Part shown: piece after piece, positions 31,667 through 42,955 of the stretch
Layout of the letters: every line of letters begins with the position of its first letter
How positions within the stretch are numbered: position 1 is the first letter of the stretch
Source of the DNA: Coenobita brevimanus
Lineage: Eukaryota; Arthropoda; Malacostraca; Decapoda; Coenobitidae
Assembly (NCBI GenBank): GCA_032717465.1
Contig: CM064653.1
Coordinates: 37,492,603 to 37,556,602, forward strand
DNA length: 64,000 bases
Reading direction: 5' to 3'
Made by a program: the position numbers and the translations under genes
The notes under the pieces: model-generated
Told to the model about the DNA's origin: nothing
The model's database searches: none
The model's input: only the letters and a program-made list of their open reading frames with translations

Positions 31667-32526
31667 TATGTATTTTCCTTGTCTTGTGTTTTAATATGAA
31701 AATTATTGAATAGAAAATGGGAAACTTTTGGGTGGATTGCTGCAACAGGGACCTCACATTCACACCATAGCATCCTTTCCATATTTTCTGTAGAAATGAG
31801 TCTTTCAGAGGTTACATATTATTTGTAAAGTACCACAGCTACTGGGCATTTTTATAAACATACCTCTGAAAGCTATAAATGATGATTTGGAATGCAAGAT
31901 ACACTGACGCATCCAGTCGGAGCGGTGGTTGGTAAACAATGCAGCCAGTTGGAGAGATCGTCCTCTTTGGGTCTGTAATGGTGGGCAACTTTTGCTTTCT
32001 TCTCACCACCTTCAATCCTCCATATTGTATCAACTTTTGGGTTAACTTAACATTGGTTTCTTCTTCCCCTTTCTCAAAGAAGCTGTAGGCTTAGGAGGGT
32101 TATGATCGGCCATGGTAACAGTGGGTAGGCAGAGGAAGCACGGGGGGTGGGGGGGGGATCCTCTCATACACCACACAGGAACCACATGCTGTCAGCAGAG
32201 AGACAATGCACTGAGCTGGGTGGGTGCTGGGGCTCACGCTTGCATGCCCTTCATACTTGGTGTGGGAGGGAAGTGCTGTGATTGGCATAAAGTAAGTGCT
32301 GTTCTTGAATATGAGTGGTTCAGTAATTATTGGCTGGATAGACATTCAGACTTTAGGTAATGGTGGTGCATATTACATGAGACATTGGAAACCCTTCACT
32401 TTCAAGGCTGCAGTCATGAATCATGCATATTTCTGTGAGTACCTGATATTGCAAACTGTTGCATGATGTTCCCGCGTATTATGAATCTGCTGTTTAGAGG
32501 CACGCGATTTAGGAGGTTCCACTGTA
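31667..32526. other. Unassigned; possible degraded TA-type element
   Basis: The right part ends CGATTTAGGAGGTTCCACTG next to TA, which read in reverse looks like a CAGTGGAACC transposon end, but I find no matching left end. A minus-strand ATG at 32116 begins MADHNPPKP, similar in style to MAHPDPPMK at 3988. Too weak to call an element with boundaries. Confidence 0.3.
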
Positions 32527-32780
32527 GTTCACAGTTAATTATACAATATTTACTTTTTTCACTGTTGCCTATGAAGCTGATTTAGAAGTTTCCTCCATCA
32601 TTATAGACAAGCAACTCTGTGTAAAAAGTAGTGATATTTAAGTATGCATCTTTATTGTAAGAGATGTGTACTTTGATGTCACTGATTTTGCAGAGCATGT
32701 CTATAATAGTGGAGGAAACTGGTAAATCAACATCATAGGTAACAGTGAAAAATGCAAATCTTGTATAATTTTCTGTGAAC
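32527..32780. mobile_element. Foldback MITE, 254 bp
   Basis: Starts GTTCACAG and ends CTGTGAAC, with arms of about 88 bp matching imperfectly inward (CACTGTTGCCTATGA against its complement near 32730; GTTTCCTCCA.CATTATAGACA against the complement near 32700). The loop is about 75 bp. It may fold as a hairpin. The target duplication is not clear. Confidence 0.75.
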
Positions 32781-33445
32781 TTGCTTTAAGAAAATTAGTA
32801 GAGGTGACCTAATATGACAACTCACTATACTGATACTTTCTTTAGGCCTTGATACAAACTATTCAGTTGAGGGGTGGAGGCTTGAGGTGTTGCAGGAAGG
32901 AGCAAATGTTTGAAGGGGTGAATAAGTTATTATTATGAATATACCAGCAGAATGGCAGTTGCCAATCCTGTATTGCCCCCTTTAAGGTGCAAGGGCCCGC
33001 CCAGGACTAGGTTTTCATAGTCCAGTTCATTTAACCCTTCCAAATCAGAGACCTCTCTCCCAGTCAAATTTGCCTGATGGTAGCCAGGATAAAATAAAAG
33101 ATATCATTGGACTGAAGCAGGTTGTAGGAATTGTTTTAATCTCATCAGTTACCACAAGTTTCCAAAGTTGAATGGAATTATCAGGTAGTAGTCAGACTAA
33201 CTGATGAACATCTAGTTCCATATCATTCCCTTCCATGTGAAGAGGCCCAAGTCTAGGTTACCAAAGTCCAGTGCACTTAACTCCATCAAGTATGAAATGT
33301 CTGTTTTTGGTACTCTTAGTTTATTTTAGTTAGTTTATGAGACCCCATATCAGTGAAGGGGTTAATAAATGCTGCATGTAACCCTGCCAGTTCAGAAAAT
33401 CTCTGCTAAGTTGTGTAAGAGCTAAGAGGTTTGTTCGTTTTGTTT
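32781..33445. other. No gene recognised
   Basis: Two loosely similar stretches mention CAGTTAAATTTAACC-type motifs near 33020 and 33250 (AGTCCAGTTCATTTAAC, AGTCCAGTGCACTTAAC), but I find no terminal structure or coding domain. Confidence 0.35.
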
Positions 33446-33449
33446 TTAA

Positions 33450-34449
33450 CCCCTTAAACGCGGATCGTCGCGTTTGCGACGCTTGGCGAAAAGGACATAA
33501 TGGCGGATCGTCGCGTTTGCGATCCTAGTAAATTTTGAATAACCGCGGGCAAGCAGGCTCCAGCTGGTATTGTCTATCAGTACCACCACCCTCTAGCTAC
33601 AACTAGCATACTTTACCTTTGTACTACTGACCTCAGTTGTTGCCAAGTATCGCGTTCCCCCCCCCCCCCCCCCCCCCACGGTCCAGCCAGCCTGGCTGTG
33701 ATACATGGCAGCGTTCTGAGCACTCAGAACTGTAAATCTGCGCTCTCCTCTCACAGGCAGTTTATGCTACTAGGAAACGGTTGTTTCCCCAGTTGTAACA
33801 CTAGCTTTTTTTCTCACGGTTTGCCCCTGTTTAGCGTCAGTTTACTGCAGGCTTTCAAAGTGACATTATGGCGAGTTCTAGCTCTTCCCAGTCAGTGCAA
33901 GCAGCCGACAGGAACGAGAATAAAGTGGCGGGCGTAAGGCAGAATAAAAAGCGCGCCGTGGTGATCTTTTGGGAAGTAATATGATTGAAAATAATGTAGT
34001 ATACATGTTTTTAGCTGTGAAAATGGAAATGTTTGTGGAGTGACGGGAAGACCGCCGCCACAGTGCATGTCGGCCGTACGCTCCGTTGATTTTAGCCTTA
34101 TTTTCAGTGCTTATTGTACAAATACGGAATCCTAACTACCTTTACGTTGTAGTATAAAGTTTACTGTGACAGAATGAGGCTGTGGTAGAGGGGAAACCGG
34201 GTTGCTGGAGGTGTGAAAGTGAAGATTTGGTTACCCAACTTTGCAAGTCTCCACAAGTCCTTGGGTAGTCCACGAAGGCTCAACACCTGTCTCTGGAGAA
34301 AGCTGAATGTAAGTACTATCTGCCATACCAAGTATAATGTTCTAGGGTTAATCTCTGATTTTTGGCGAATATTTTCCTACAGGTACTCAGACTGCGATAC
34401 AACCCCGCCACTCGGGGGGGAACGACTGTACACGGCCGCGTTTAAGGGG
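33450..34449. mobile_element. piggyBac-type non-autonomous element, exactly 1000 bp
   Basis: TTAA on both sides (33446-33449 and 34450-34453), perfect 14-bp ends CCCCTTAAACGCGG. Just inside the left end the 18-mer GGATCGTCGCGTTTGCGA occurs twice (33462 and 33505). It contains a poly(C) run (about 33658-33677) and no transposase. It abuts a LINE remnant on the right. Confidence 0.88.
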
Positions 34450-34453
34450 TTAA

Positions 34454-35237
34454 AGGCTCCAGCATGCTTCCATGTGTTGGCCTTGATCACCTGATGGCAG
34501 CTGTCCATGCTGCTTGATCTCAGGCAACTTCCCTATATTCAGTCCATTATCCCTGAGGTTACGCTCAGCGACTTCATCCCAGGTCTTTTTCGGTCTACAT
34601 CTCAAAACCCTACTCCTAACGTTAACACTTCTCACTTGCTGCACCCATTTATCATCCCCCATCCTCTCCACATGCCCAAACCATCTCAATCTACCACACC
34701 TCATGACAACACCAGTTCACTTCATACCCATCCTACCTCTCAACTCCTCCATTGTAAACCTATCCCCCCCCCCCCAAGGCCGCACACTCAGGGATGCACT
34801 GTGCATCCACCTAATCATTTTCATTTCTGTACATGTGAGCCTGTGAATATCCTCTTCCATTCCTGCCCAGGTCTCACTGCCATACAGCATTACACTCCAA
34901 ACGCATGTTGCATACAAACATCCCTTGGCACAGAGGGAGAGCCCTCTCAGTATCAGGAGAAGCAACTGCTCCCTGAACTCCTTCGAACCACTCTTCACTC
35001 TAGCCACAGAGCTAGCTCCAGCCCCACCTTCAGCACATAACATGTCTCCCAAATAACAAAACTCTTCCACACATTCAAGAGACTCACCAGCAAGATCAGT
35101 CTTTTCACACCTGATAATCTCCAAATGCTCTCCCCGACGCACCGCACACATGGAATCAGCATTATCTAGCAGTCTACCTCTAATACCACTACATTTCTTA
35201 TGCACCCACTTATTACAAACACTGAACAAGGTGGAAT
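34454..35237 (-). pseudogene. LINE C-terminal region with Cys/His motif half
   Basis: Reads CNKWVHKKCSGIRGRL, then FCYLGDMLCAEGGAG, YGSETWAGMEEDIHRL and, after a frame change, RLRWFGHVERMGDDKWVQQV and WDEVAERNLRDNGL. This is the normal C-terminal order for the family: zinc module, post-RT thumb region, WFGHVERM block. At least one frameshift separates 34717-35229 from 34450-34704. Confidence 0.82.
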
Positions 35238-35244
35238 TACAGTA

Positions 35245-35640
35245 ATCCTTCTATTATCCGACATAATAGAGCCATTGGTATGTCCAGATAAGGACAAACT
35301 CCGGATACAGAGCAATACCCTACCTACCTGTATCCTACCTTTACCTAGCCTACATGTACAGTACCCCTCCTAATTGTGGCAGTGGTCTTTGGTCTTTCAG
35401 TTATTTAGACATCAAAGCACAAATGGGAATATCCAGTACAGTGCTGGACACAAAGAAAACAATGCATAAGCAATAAAAATCCACAAATAGATGTATGAAG
35501 AATACGAAGGTTGCAAACAGAATTTTAATAAGGTAGTGTATTGTGCAGTACTTACCACCCAGTGAACGGTGGACAGCCGTCATAACCTGCTACCCTCCAG
35601 CTGGTGTACAGTAATCCCATATGATCTAGTGGCTAACAAA
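35245..35640. other. 3' non-coding part of the decayed Tigger
   Basis: No gene. It contains TACAGTACCCCTCC (about 35358) and TACAGTAATCCC (about 35608), echoes of transposon ends with no partners. Confidence 0.4.
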
Positions 35641-35659
35641 ATCACTTAACAAATGTCAA

Positions 35660-35714
35660 ACCACCACCACCACCACCACCTCCTCCTCCTCCTCCTCTTC
35701 CTCCTCCTCCACCA
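35660..35714. repeat. (CAC)n/(CCT)n tract at LINE 5' boundary
   Basis: CACCACCACC followed by TCCTCCTCCTCC. A second TCCTCCTCCTCC tract occurs at about 39510-39526, on the far side of the inserted LINE and its tandem repeats. Confidence 0.85.
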
Positions 35715-35924
35715 CAAAATAATGATGATAAATTACAGTATGAAAATCTACACCGCATATCGAAAAGACATTAAACAAAGCAAAAGAGCACTGGAGATCC
35801 ACATTGCTAATACTCGCAAATCAAATCCTAAAGAATTTTACAGTTACATTAGAAAGAAAAAGGTTATGACTACATCAATAGGTCCTCTAGAAACAAACAA
35901 TGGCAAACACACAGAAAATGAGGT

Positions 35925-35925
35925 C

Positions 35926-35988
<63 letters not shown>

Positions 35989-36298
35989 TGTGTGTCCCGA
36001 CTCTGGACATAGGCTTCACAGCCTGCTATCAAGGCCCAGCAGTCCTCCTACATACCATGCACCTCTACATGTCACCACTTCGGCACTAACACCCACCATC
36101 CATATTGAATACATGCTAGGGCTGTCTCATACAGGACTGGTGTATTGGTATCAGCGGGGGTATTTTTACGACATGTCGGCGGGTCTTCTGGTAGATCAGT
36201 AAGGCCTGATTTAATTAAATTCAAATCCTTAAACTGTTCCCTGCCCCAGCCGGGATTTGAACTTGGGTCCGTTAGGACTGCAGGCCACCTCTCTACCG
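35925..36298 (-). mobile_element. tRNA-derived SINE with (CA)n tail
   Basis: On the minus strand the 5' end (near 36298) has TCGGTAGAGAGG, an A-box-like sequence, then AAGTTCAAATCCC, a B-box-like sequence about 35 bp later, as in tRNA-derived SINEs. The body is about 250 bp and the 3' end runs into (CA)n, which is (TG)n at 35929-35996 on the + strand. It sits between two parts of the CR1-like reading frame (TENE and DYFASVFT). Confidence 0.7.
35929..35996. repeat. (TG)n microsatellite, tail of the SINE
   Basis: TG run with one TTTG interruption, located at the 3' end of the minus-strand SINE. Confidence 0.93.
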
Positions 36299-37954
36299 AT
36301 TACTTTGCGTCTGTTTTTACGGTTTAAAACACCACCAGAAACCTACTGCTACCCACAAACCAAGCAAACAACACAGTCCTTAGTAACTATGCTATCCATA
36401 TTAACGATATCCTGTCAGCCATAAATAGTACGAACATCAACAAAACCCCTGGCCCTGATAAAATATCACCGAGAATTCTCAGAGAAGCAAAAAATGAGTT
36501 ACTGCTGCCACTCTCTGTCTTATTCAATAAATCATTAAGTACTGTACTGGGAAAGTTCCATGCGAGTGGAAACTAGCAAATGTAACACCTATTTTCAAAA
36601 AAGGAAATGATTTGCACCCAGGAAATTACAGACGAATCAGCTTAACATCAATAGTGTGCAAGTTGATGGAAAAAATCATGAGAGATAAAATAGTAAATTA
36701 TCTAGAAGAAAATAATATAATTAAAGACACGCAGCATGGATTCAGACATCGTTGTTCATGCTTAACTAACTTACTGGACTTCTTCCATGATGTATACAAA
36801 TCATACGATGACTCAAGAGCAGTAGATATAATTTACCTCGACTTTCAGAAAGCATTTGACACTGTCCCTCACAAGCGTCTCATGAGCAAAATAGAAGCAC
36901 ATGGAATAAAAGGAAATACGCAGAAATGGTTACAAGACTGGCTTTCAGACTGAAAACAGCGGGCTGTGATAAACGGAAAGGAATCCAAATGGTGTAATGT
37001 GATCAGCGGCGTTCCCCAAGGCTCAGTACTTGGACCGATACTTTTTATTATCTATATAAATGATATTGATGAGGGTCTAAATTGTAAAATATCCAAATTT
37101 GCAAATGATACTAAAATAACCAGTAACGTAACTTCAAAGCTACAGTGGCAGGAGTTACAAAATGACCTTAATACTTTAACAAGCTGGGCAGAAAAATGAC
37201 AAATGAAATTCAACACAGAAAAATGTAAAGTACTTTATATTGGAAGTAACAACGTCCACGCTAACTACAAAATGAACAATATCCAGTTATCAGGTACAGA
37301 CAATGAAAAGGATCTTGGTGTGATAATATCAAATGACCTAAAACCAAGTAAGCAGTGCACCAAAGTGGTAAAAATTGCAAACAAGATGGTGGGTTTTATT
37401 GGAAGAACTTTCGAGTTTAAATCGGAAAAGTCATATTTTCCTTATGTAACTCACTAGTGCGCCCCCATCTTGAGTATTGTGTGCAGTTCTGGCCCACGTA
37501 CTACAGAAAGGACATTGAAATATTAGAGAAAATTCAGTGAAGAATCACAAAAATGATACCACGACTTAAAAACAAACCATATGAGGAACACTTTGAAGAA
37601 CTTAAATTATTTAGCCTAACGAAGCGCAGGTTAAGAGGGGACCTAATTGAAGTTTTCAAAATCATGAAGGGATATGACAGCTTAGACATGAATAAATATT
37701 TTGACATAGACCGGTCAAGTCAAACCAGAAGTAATGGCTGCAAAATTATGGGAAAGCGTTTCCAATCTCATGAAGCAAAATACTTCTTCTTTAACAGAGT
37801 TGTAAATATCTGGAACAAATTACCCTCAGATACCATGAACAGTATCTCAATTGAGACATTCAAAAACAAAATAGACAAGTATTTGCACGAGAATCCTCAG
37901 CTGACTCTTTTTCTGTCCGAATAACTTGGTTTTTTAGCTGTGTGTAAGTTCATT

Positions 37955-39260
37955 CTCCTTTTGTCTACAAGACACCCTGTAAACAACGTACCTGTACATA
38001 GTGTCGCGTTGCGTCATTATGCATTTTTCAATTTATTCAGTGCAAATAAAGTAATATAAGCACAGATTAGGACCTGCACAGATAGCCCTGAGTTAACGGT
38101 CACTACTCTTACTTTCGACCTATGATGGGTTGTGGATCACAGAGGGTCTCTGTTAGTCAAGTGACCACCATCGGGATTTTTTTTAATGTACCAGGGGTCA
38201 CTGCTTCAGGATGAAACTTGTGTACTTGTCCCACATGGGAGAGTTCCTTGTCTCAGTGGAGTGAACGGAACTAGGGCCTGATTGACTGCTGCCTACCTTA
38301 AAAGCGCCAGGCAGGGCTGCCGCACCACCCCTAAACATCCACACTGTGCAGTCCCCTCGTGTCTACAGGACACCCCGTAAACTTAACATAGCATCACATC
38401 ACGTCATTATACATTTTTCAGTTTACTCAGTGCAAATGAGGTAACGTGCATTAAGCACAGATTAGGATCTGCACAGATAGCCCTGAGTTAATGGTCACTA
38501 CTCTTACTCAAGACCTGTGATGGGCTGTGGATCACTGAGGGTCCCTGTTAGTCAAGTGACCACCATCGGGATTTTTTTAAAGTACCAGGGGTCATTGCTT
38601 CAGGATGAAACTTGTGTACTTGTCCCACATGGGAGAGTTCCTTGTCTCAGTGGAGTGAACGGAGCTAGGGCCTGATTGACTGCTGCCTACCTAAAAAGCG
38701 CCAGGCAAGGCTGCTGCACCACCCCTAAACATCCACTCTGTGCATTGCACATCCACACTGTGCACTGTGCAGCCCCCTTTTATCTAAGACACTCATCGTA
38801 TATATTTTTCAATCTCCCCAGTGCAGAGAAAGCAATATAAGGCCAGATTAGGATCTGCACAGATAACCCTGAGTTAATGGTCACTATCACTTTCAACCTG
38901 TGATGGGCTGTGGATCACTGATGGTCCCTGTTAGTCAAGTGACCACCATCGGTATTTTTTTAATGTACCAGGGGTCACTGCATCAGGATGAAACTTGTGT
39001 ACTTGTCCCACATGGGAGAGTTCCCTGTCTCAGTGGAGCAAATGGAGCTAGGGCCTGATTGACTGCTGCCTGCCTCAAAAGCGCCAGGCGCCGCACCACC
39101 CCTAAACAGCCACACTGTGCAGTGTGTAGTTTCCACGTTATGTCCACAGACTTCCCATAAACTCAATGTACCGGTTTATAATGTCATGCCGTAACTATTA
39201 TTTTATTTGATTACTTTCTCTTTGAGGTTACTCAATCGGGTAGCTTATTGACAAAGTATT
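37955..39260. repeat. Tandem repeat, period about 390 bp, three full units
   Basis: Units contain CAGATTAGGA(C/T)CTGCACAG at about 38063, 38459 and 38846, and share GGTCACTACTCTTACT (third unit shortened), GTGACCACCATCGG.ATTTTT, CTTGTCCCACATGGGAGAG and GGGCCTGATTGACTGCTGCC. A partial fourth unit ends near 39260. A diverged relative is at 20110-20420. No coding capacity seen; it follows the stop codon of the CR1-like LINE and may be its 3' UTR. Confidence 0.88.
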
Positions 39261-39583
39261 ATAGAATGTGATTTTTCCTTTCCAGTTTTTCCTATGAAAT
39301 TTCCATGTCAGTTTTTCCTTGCTGCATGGTGGTTTTTCTCACTTTTTCCTGGAGGGTTTGGTGGTGGGGGGAGCCTTCTTGCTTTACTATCCTTATCCTT
39401 CAGCATGTAGAGTTAGATCTTGTAGTCATAGTTTTCTCTGTAACAAGCAGCCTTGAAAGGACCATAAGGTCTGTTGCTGTTTGCTTTCCTATATAATCCT
39501 ATGTAATGTAATCCTCCTCCTCCTCCTCTGGAGCTGGGCAATGAGTGGGGACGTGCAGTGAGGTGATGGAAGGCATACCCACC
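39261..39583. other. Non-coding, end of LINE-related region
   Basis: No gene. Contains TTTTTCCTGG-rich sequence and a CCT tract at about 39510-39526. Confidence 0.4.
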
Positions 39584-41326
39584 TCAGGAGACTGTGAAAA
39601 CAGCCACAAGCTCATGTCTGATGTGACTCAACAACTGTTGATGTGCTCGGTTGTAGGTCCTAGAGTGAAGACTGGGGATGAGTGGTGGTGAGGAGAATGG
39701 GCTCACATGTGTAGGGGTGGCAGGCTTGAAAAGCGAGTCTATCTTGGACTGACAGTAGGTGCGACGATTCTGATGGAGGATGAGAGCATCCCTGATTTCC
39801 CACAGATCCATTGCCAGCTTCAGTGGCACCAACTCCATGTCACAGTGCGGGTGCATCATATTCGAGCGCCTGCTCTATGCTGGGAGGTAACGCACCAAGG
39901 TGAGGGAGTGATGGAGTGGAAGGGTGCTCAAAATCAGGGTCCTTGTCTTTGTCCTCATCCTCGTCGCAGTCCTCTGTCGGCCCAGAAGAGACAGCAGCAG
40001 CAATCTCCTTATCAGACAACGTCTGATGACCAGGATCATCACCATCGTCATCCAACCACTCCCTCACATTATCGACATCCACATCCTCGCCTGTTGTATG
40101 TAGATGAAAGTGGAAATCGTCCTCATCAGATCTCTCAAAGTCATGCAAGGCCTTGTATCCTTGAAGGAGATGAGACCAATCCCTTTCAAGGGTGTTGACA
40201 GAAACTTCCCTCAAACATTGGCCCATTTGTACACTGCGGACTTGATGTTGTAACAACAAAGATTTTGCCACGTTTGTTGACCCCTTGCTCATCCACTAGC
40301 AAACACCATCAAACACCTCCAGTGGTGCAGTCTCTTTGTTGCCACTATCACACCTTGGTCCTGTGATTGAATGAGAGCAGTCATATCAGGTGGAAGAAAC
40401 ATGCACATGATAAGACCGTTATCAGCAACCGATTCCTTCTCAGATGGATGTGCAAGGGCATTGTTGAGGATTAGGAGTGCCATCACTTGGTTACAAGGGA
40501 TGCCAAGGTCCTCTGATAACGGATAACCTCCTTGACAAAGTGTCTGTGGAACCAATCTCTGAAGATCTTACGGGAAAACCAAGCCTTTAGAGAATGGTAC
40601 CACACAACAGGCTGGCTAGGCTATCCATCAACCCACGGAGACAACGTGGCTGTTTTGCGCATCTAACAATAATGGGCTTGAGGCTGTCAATCCCATTAGC
40701 ATTGGTGCGCACAAGACCGAGACACGCTGTTTGGACAATTTCCAACCAGGCACAGTCTTCTTCCTCTCATCTACCAGGGTGTTGGTGGTCAAGGATTGGT
40801 AGAAGAGGCCAGTTTTGTCAACATTGTACACTTGACTGAGAGCAAGGCCCTCATCCTCTATCAGGCTCTGCACTTTCTGGTGAAATGGGTCTACATCCTC
40901 TGCTGTTGTGTCCAAAGCCTCGCTATGTGTCTTACGGCCAGTAGGTCCATGTTGAAGTTTGAACTGGAAGAGTCAACCTTCAGATACCTTGAAGTCATGC
41001 ACATTTTGTAGGCGTGCAAACTTATCTGCTGCCGCCCTCAACTTGGTTCCATGTACAAACACGCGGGCACCCTGTTGTTGGCGGAACCAAACCAGAGTTA
41101 ACTGGTCGATGGCGGGGCTGAGACATCACCTTCCTATCACCCTTCCAAGTGGCATCACTGTAGCCATGTCCGTACTAAGTCAGTCAAACAAAGTTAAACG
41201 GACCAGATCATATTCCCACAGAATGCTTGAAATGGTCCAGCCTGTGTCAACTTTGCCCAATATCTCACGCTTCTTCTTCAGAGTCAAAAGCTTCCTCTTT
41301 CATTTCTTGGGTGGTGGTGGGGCCAT
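39584..41326 (-). pseudogene. Decayed Tigger transposase related to 5793-7691
   Basis: Starts MAPPPPKK at 41326 and follows the intact protein through several frames: YNVDKTGLFYQSLTTNTL (first aspartate kept, E changed to K), LLILNNALAH (second aspartate replaced by N), DMTALIQSQDQGVIVATKRL (third aspartate kept), TTGEDVDVDNVREWLDDDGDDPGHQTLSD, and the C-terminal QSKIDSLFKP in place of QSTIYSFFRP. Multiple frameshifts and stops occur. The stretch just upstream (FVVIPYLLQALIFLCG) still resembles the hydrophobic sequence upstream of the intact gene. Confidence 0.85.
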
Positions 41327-41957
41327 TATCACACATGCAAGAATGCCGCAGAGGAAAATCAAGGCCTGAAGGAGGTAGGGAATCACTACAAACACAGCAA
41401 TGGAAGCGTTATGGTTACAACTCGGCCAAGCACATCCACACCCGAGAGAGACAAAGGCAGGAACTGAGGTGTGGTACCACCATGTGAACACAGTGTTGCC
41501 ATGTCTCTACCCATGCTTGGCTTTGAGCGCACTGAGTCCACCGTACATCATGGCATCAGGGAGCGTCGGAGAAATCAGGCCAGACAGGCGACTATGACCA
41601 TTCAGTAGGGAGGTGGATGGCTGCACATGCCTGGGAGCGTCCAAGTGATCTGGGTGGCCGGGGGACTTTGACCTTTTGGTGAGGAGGCGGACAGCCATTT
41701 TTGCTCAGCTGGTGGGTTGCAGGCTATTACCCGATCGTGGCCAGAGAGGCCAGCCGGCCATCCAGCTCCAGCTGATTTGTTAAAATTTTGCCGCTCAGCT
41801 GATTTATTAAAATGTATAGGCCGTCCAACTGGTGATGTCAGAAATTTATGTTCAGATATGGACAAAGAAATCCAGGTACTGCCATGATAGAGCCAAGACC
41901 TAACATTCAGATACAGAGCATGTCCAAGATATGAAGCATCAGATTATTGAGTGATTA

Positions 41958-42470
41958 CTTCCCACTCTCATGTGGCAAATCGCACATGACCACTCTCCCT
42001 CTTCTTTGACAGTACTGCCACCAGCCCTGGATACCATCACTTTCATTTTATTTGCATTTACTCTTAAGCCCTTGTGCCCCATACCATCTCTCCACTTCCT
42101 AAATCTTTCCTTCACTTCCCTTTTATTTTCTGCAATTAGCATACTGTACATCTCCCATGGGAGTCCATTTCTGAAGTCACATGAGAGGGCATCAAGTACC
42201 ATGATAAACAATAAGGGGCTCAAGACTGACTCCTGCTGCACACCAACAGTCACAGAAGCCTCGTCACTCAGATCTCCATTCGCCCTTACCTGGGTGTGAG
42301 CATCCACATACATAACCATAACTGCCCTAACCAGGCACTCCTCAATCCCAAGCTTTCCCATTGCCCACTTCACCACCTCTGTAGGGACTCTGTCAAAGGC
42401 CTTCTCCAATTCAACAAAAAGTATAAATCCCTTTTCTTTCCTGGTGGGGGCACTCACCATCCACACACTT
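41958..42470 (-). pseudogene. LINE reverse transcriptase segment, catalytic box deleted
   Basis: Reads KGFILFVELEKAFDRVP, GIEECLVRAVMVMYVDAHT, VGVQQESVLSPLLFIMVLDAL, then GLPWEMYSMLIAENKREVKE, where family members have LPWELLYADDLVLIAE. The YADD catalytic box is deleted. The segment continues GLRVNANKMKVMVS and ends EEGEWSCAICHMRVGSN, the first half of the Cys/His module, where the Tigger is inserted. Confidence 0.83.
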
Positions 42471-42955
42471 GATGTAGTGCTGCTCTCGGGTGTCTTCCCT
42501 TTCCTCTCCTCCATCCTTCTTGCCATCCATCCTCTTCTGTCTTTCTTTCCTTCATTCTTTCCTCTTTCTTCTGCCTGCGGGTGACTTTGCACTCCCTCTT
42601 GTGTCCTTTCCTTCATTCTTTCCTCTTGCTTCTGCCTATGGATGACTCTACACTGAGTGACAAGCCAAATGGTTTCCTGAACACCAGGAAACCATTTACT
42701 ACGCTGGGTGGTAACCATATAACCAAATTTTGGCGCCTGGTGGTCAGTGGGTGATTATTGTGCTCCAGTCGGATTGAGCCGGTGAAGGTTTATATCCAAG
42801 GGGTGGTTGGGGTTTATTGCTCACGTAATGCCACTCAGGGATGAGTAAGGCTGGTCACTCTCATCTTAAATGCCAGGACCAACTTGCCTAGCCCCCGGGC
42901 TCCTACACTCATCATTGGGCAACGTAGGATTAGATGATGGATGGATGGGTATTTT
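42471..42955 (+). mobile_element. SINE-like element, unit 1
   Basis: Shares its body with 43557-44078: GTGACAAGCCAAATGGTTTC, GCTGGGTGGTAACC.TATAAC and GGGGTGGTTGGGGTTTATTG. It ends GATGATGGATGGATGG. Its A-box-like site is damaged (TGGTCAGTGG). It has a pyrimidine-rich 5' part with a duplicated TTCCTTCATTCTTTCCTCTT segment. It interrupts the LINE between QEKY and LEKAFDRVP. Confidence 0.65.

Larger units (their letters stand above)
35735..37924 (+). pseudogene. CR1-like reverse transcriptase, several lesions
   Basis: Reads NPKEFYSYIRKKKVM, [SINE], DYFASVFT, INKTPGPDKISPRILRE, PIFKKGNDLHPGNYRRISL, TQHGFRHRCSCLTNLL, YLDFQKAFDTVPHKRL, SGVPQGSVLGPILF and then KFANDTKI, where the catalytic FADD has become FAND. 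Stops occur after WLSD and WAEK, and a frameshift near 37440-37550. The C-terminus RRLRGDLIEVFKIMKGYD...FFNRVVNIWNKLPS and a stop at about 37924 are typical of CR1/L2-type elements. It is certainly inactive. Confidence 0.85.
35715..39505 (+). mobile_element. CR1-like LINE with tandemly repeated 3' region
   Basis: A 5'-truncated LINE (no endonuclease) followed by three units of a roughly 390-bp repeat. (CCT)n lies on both sides, so insertion into or expansion of a CCT tract is likely. It interrupts the decayed Tigger and itself contains a tRNA-derived SINE. Boundaries are approximate. Confidence 0.7.
35240..41955 (-). mobile_element. Decayed Tigger, split by a CR1-like LINE
   Basis: The low-coordinate end is CAGTAATCCTTCTATTATCC between TA, matching the right end of the 5447-8543 element (both continue ...ATAGAGCCAT.GGTA). 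The other end near 41955 matches its left end (ATCACTC.A.TAATCTGATGC) but the terminal CAGT has been lost. The element is minus-oriented. About 3.8 kb in its 3' part (roughly 35715-39505) is a CR1-like LINE with tandem repeats. It is a strongly diverged relative of 5447-8543 and therefore older. Confidence 0.82.

Noticed and set aside
36240..36310. Possible tRNA gene on the minus strand
   Set aside because: A- and B-box-like sequences are present, but there is no complete cloverleaf or acceptor pairing; fits a SINE head better.
42471..42720. Pyrimidine-rich segment as a splice or regulatory tract
   Set aside because: It recurs in the second SINE-like unit, so it belongs to the mobile element.
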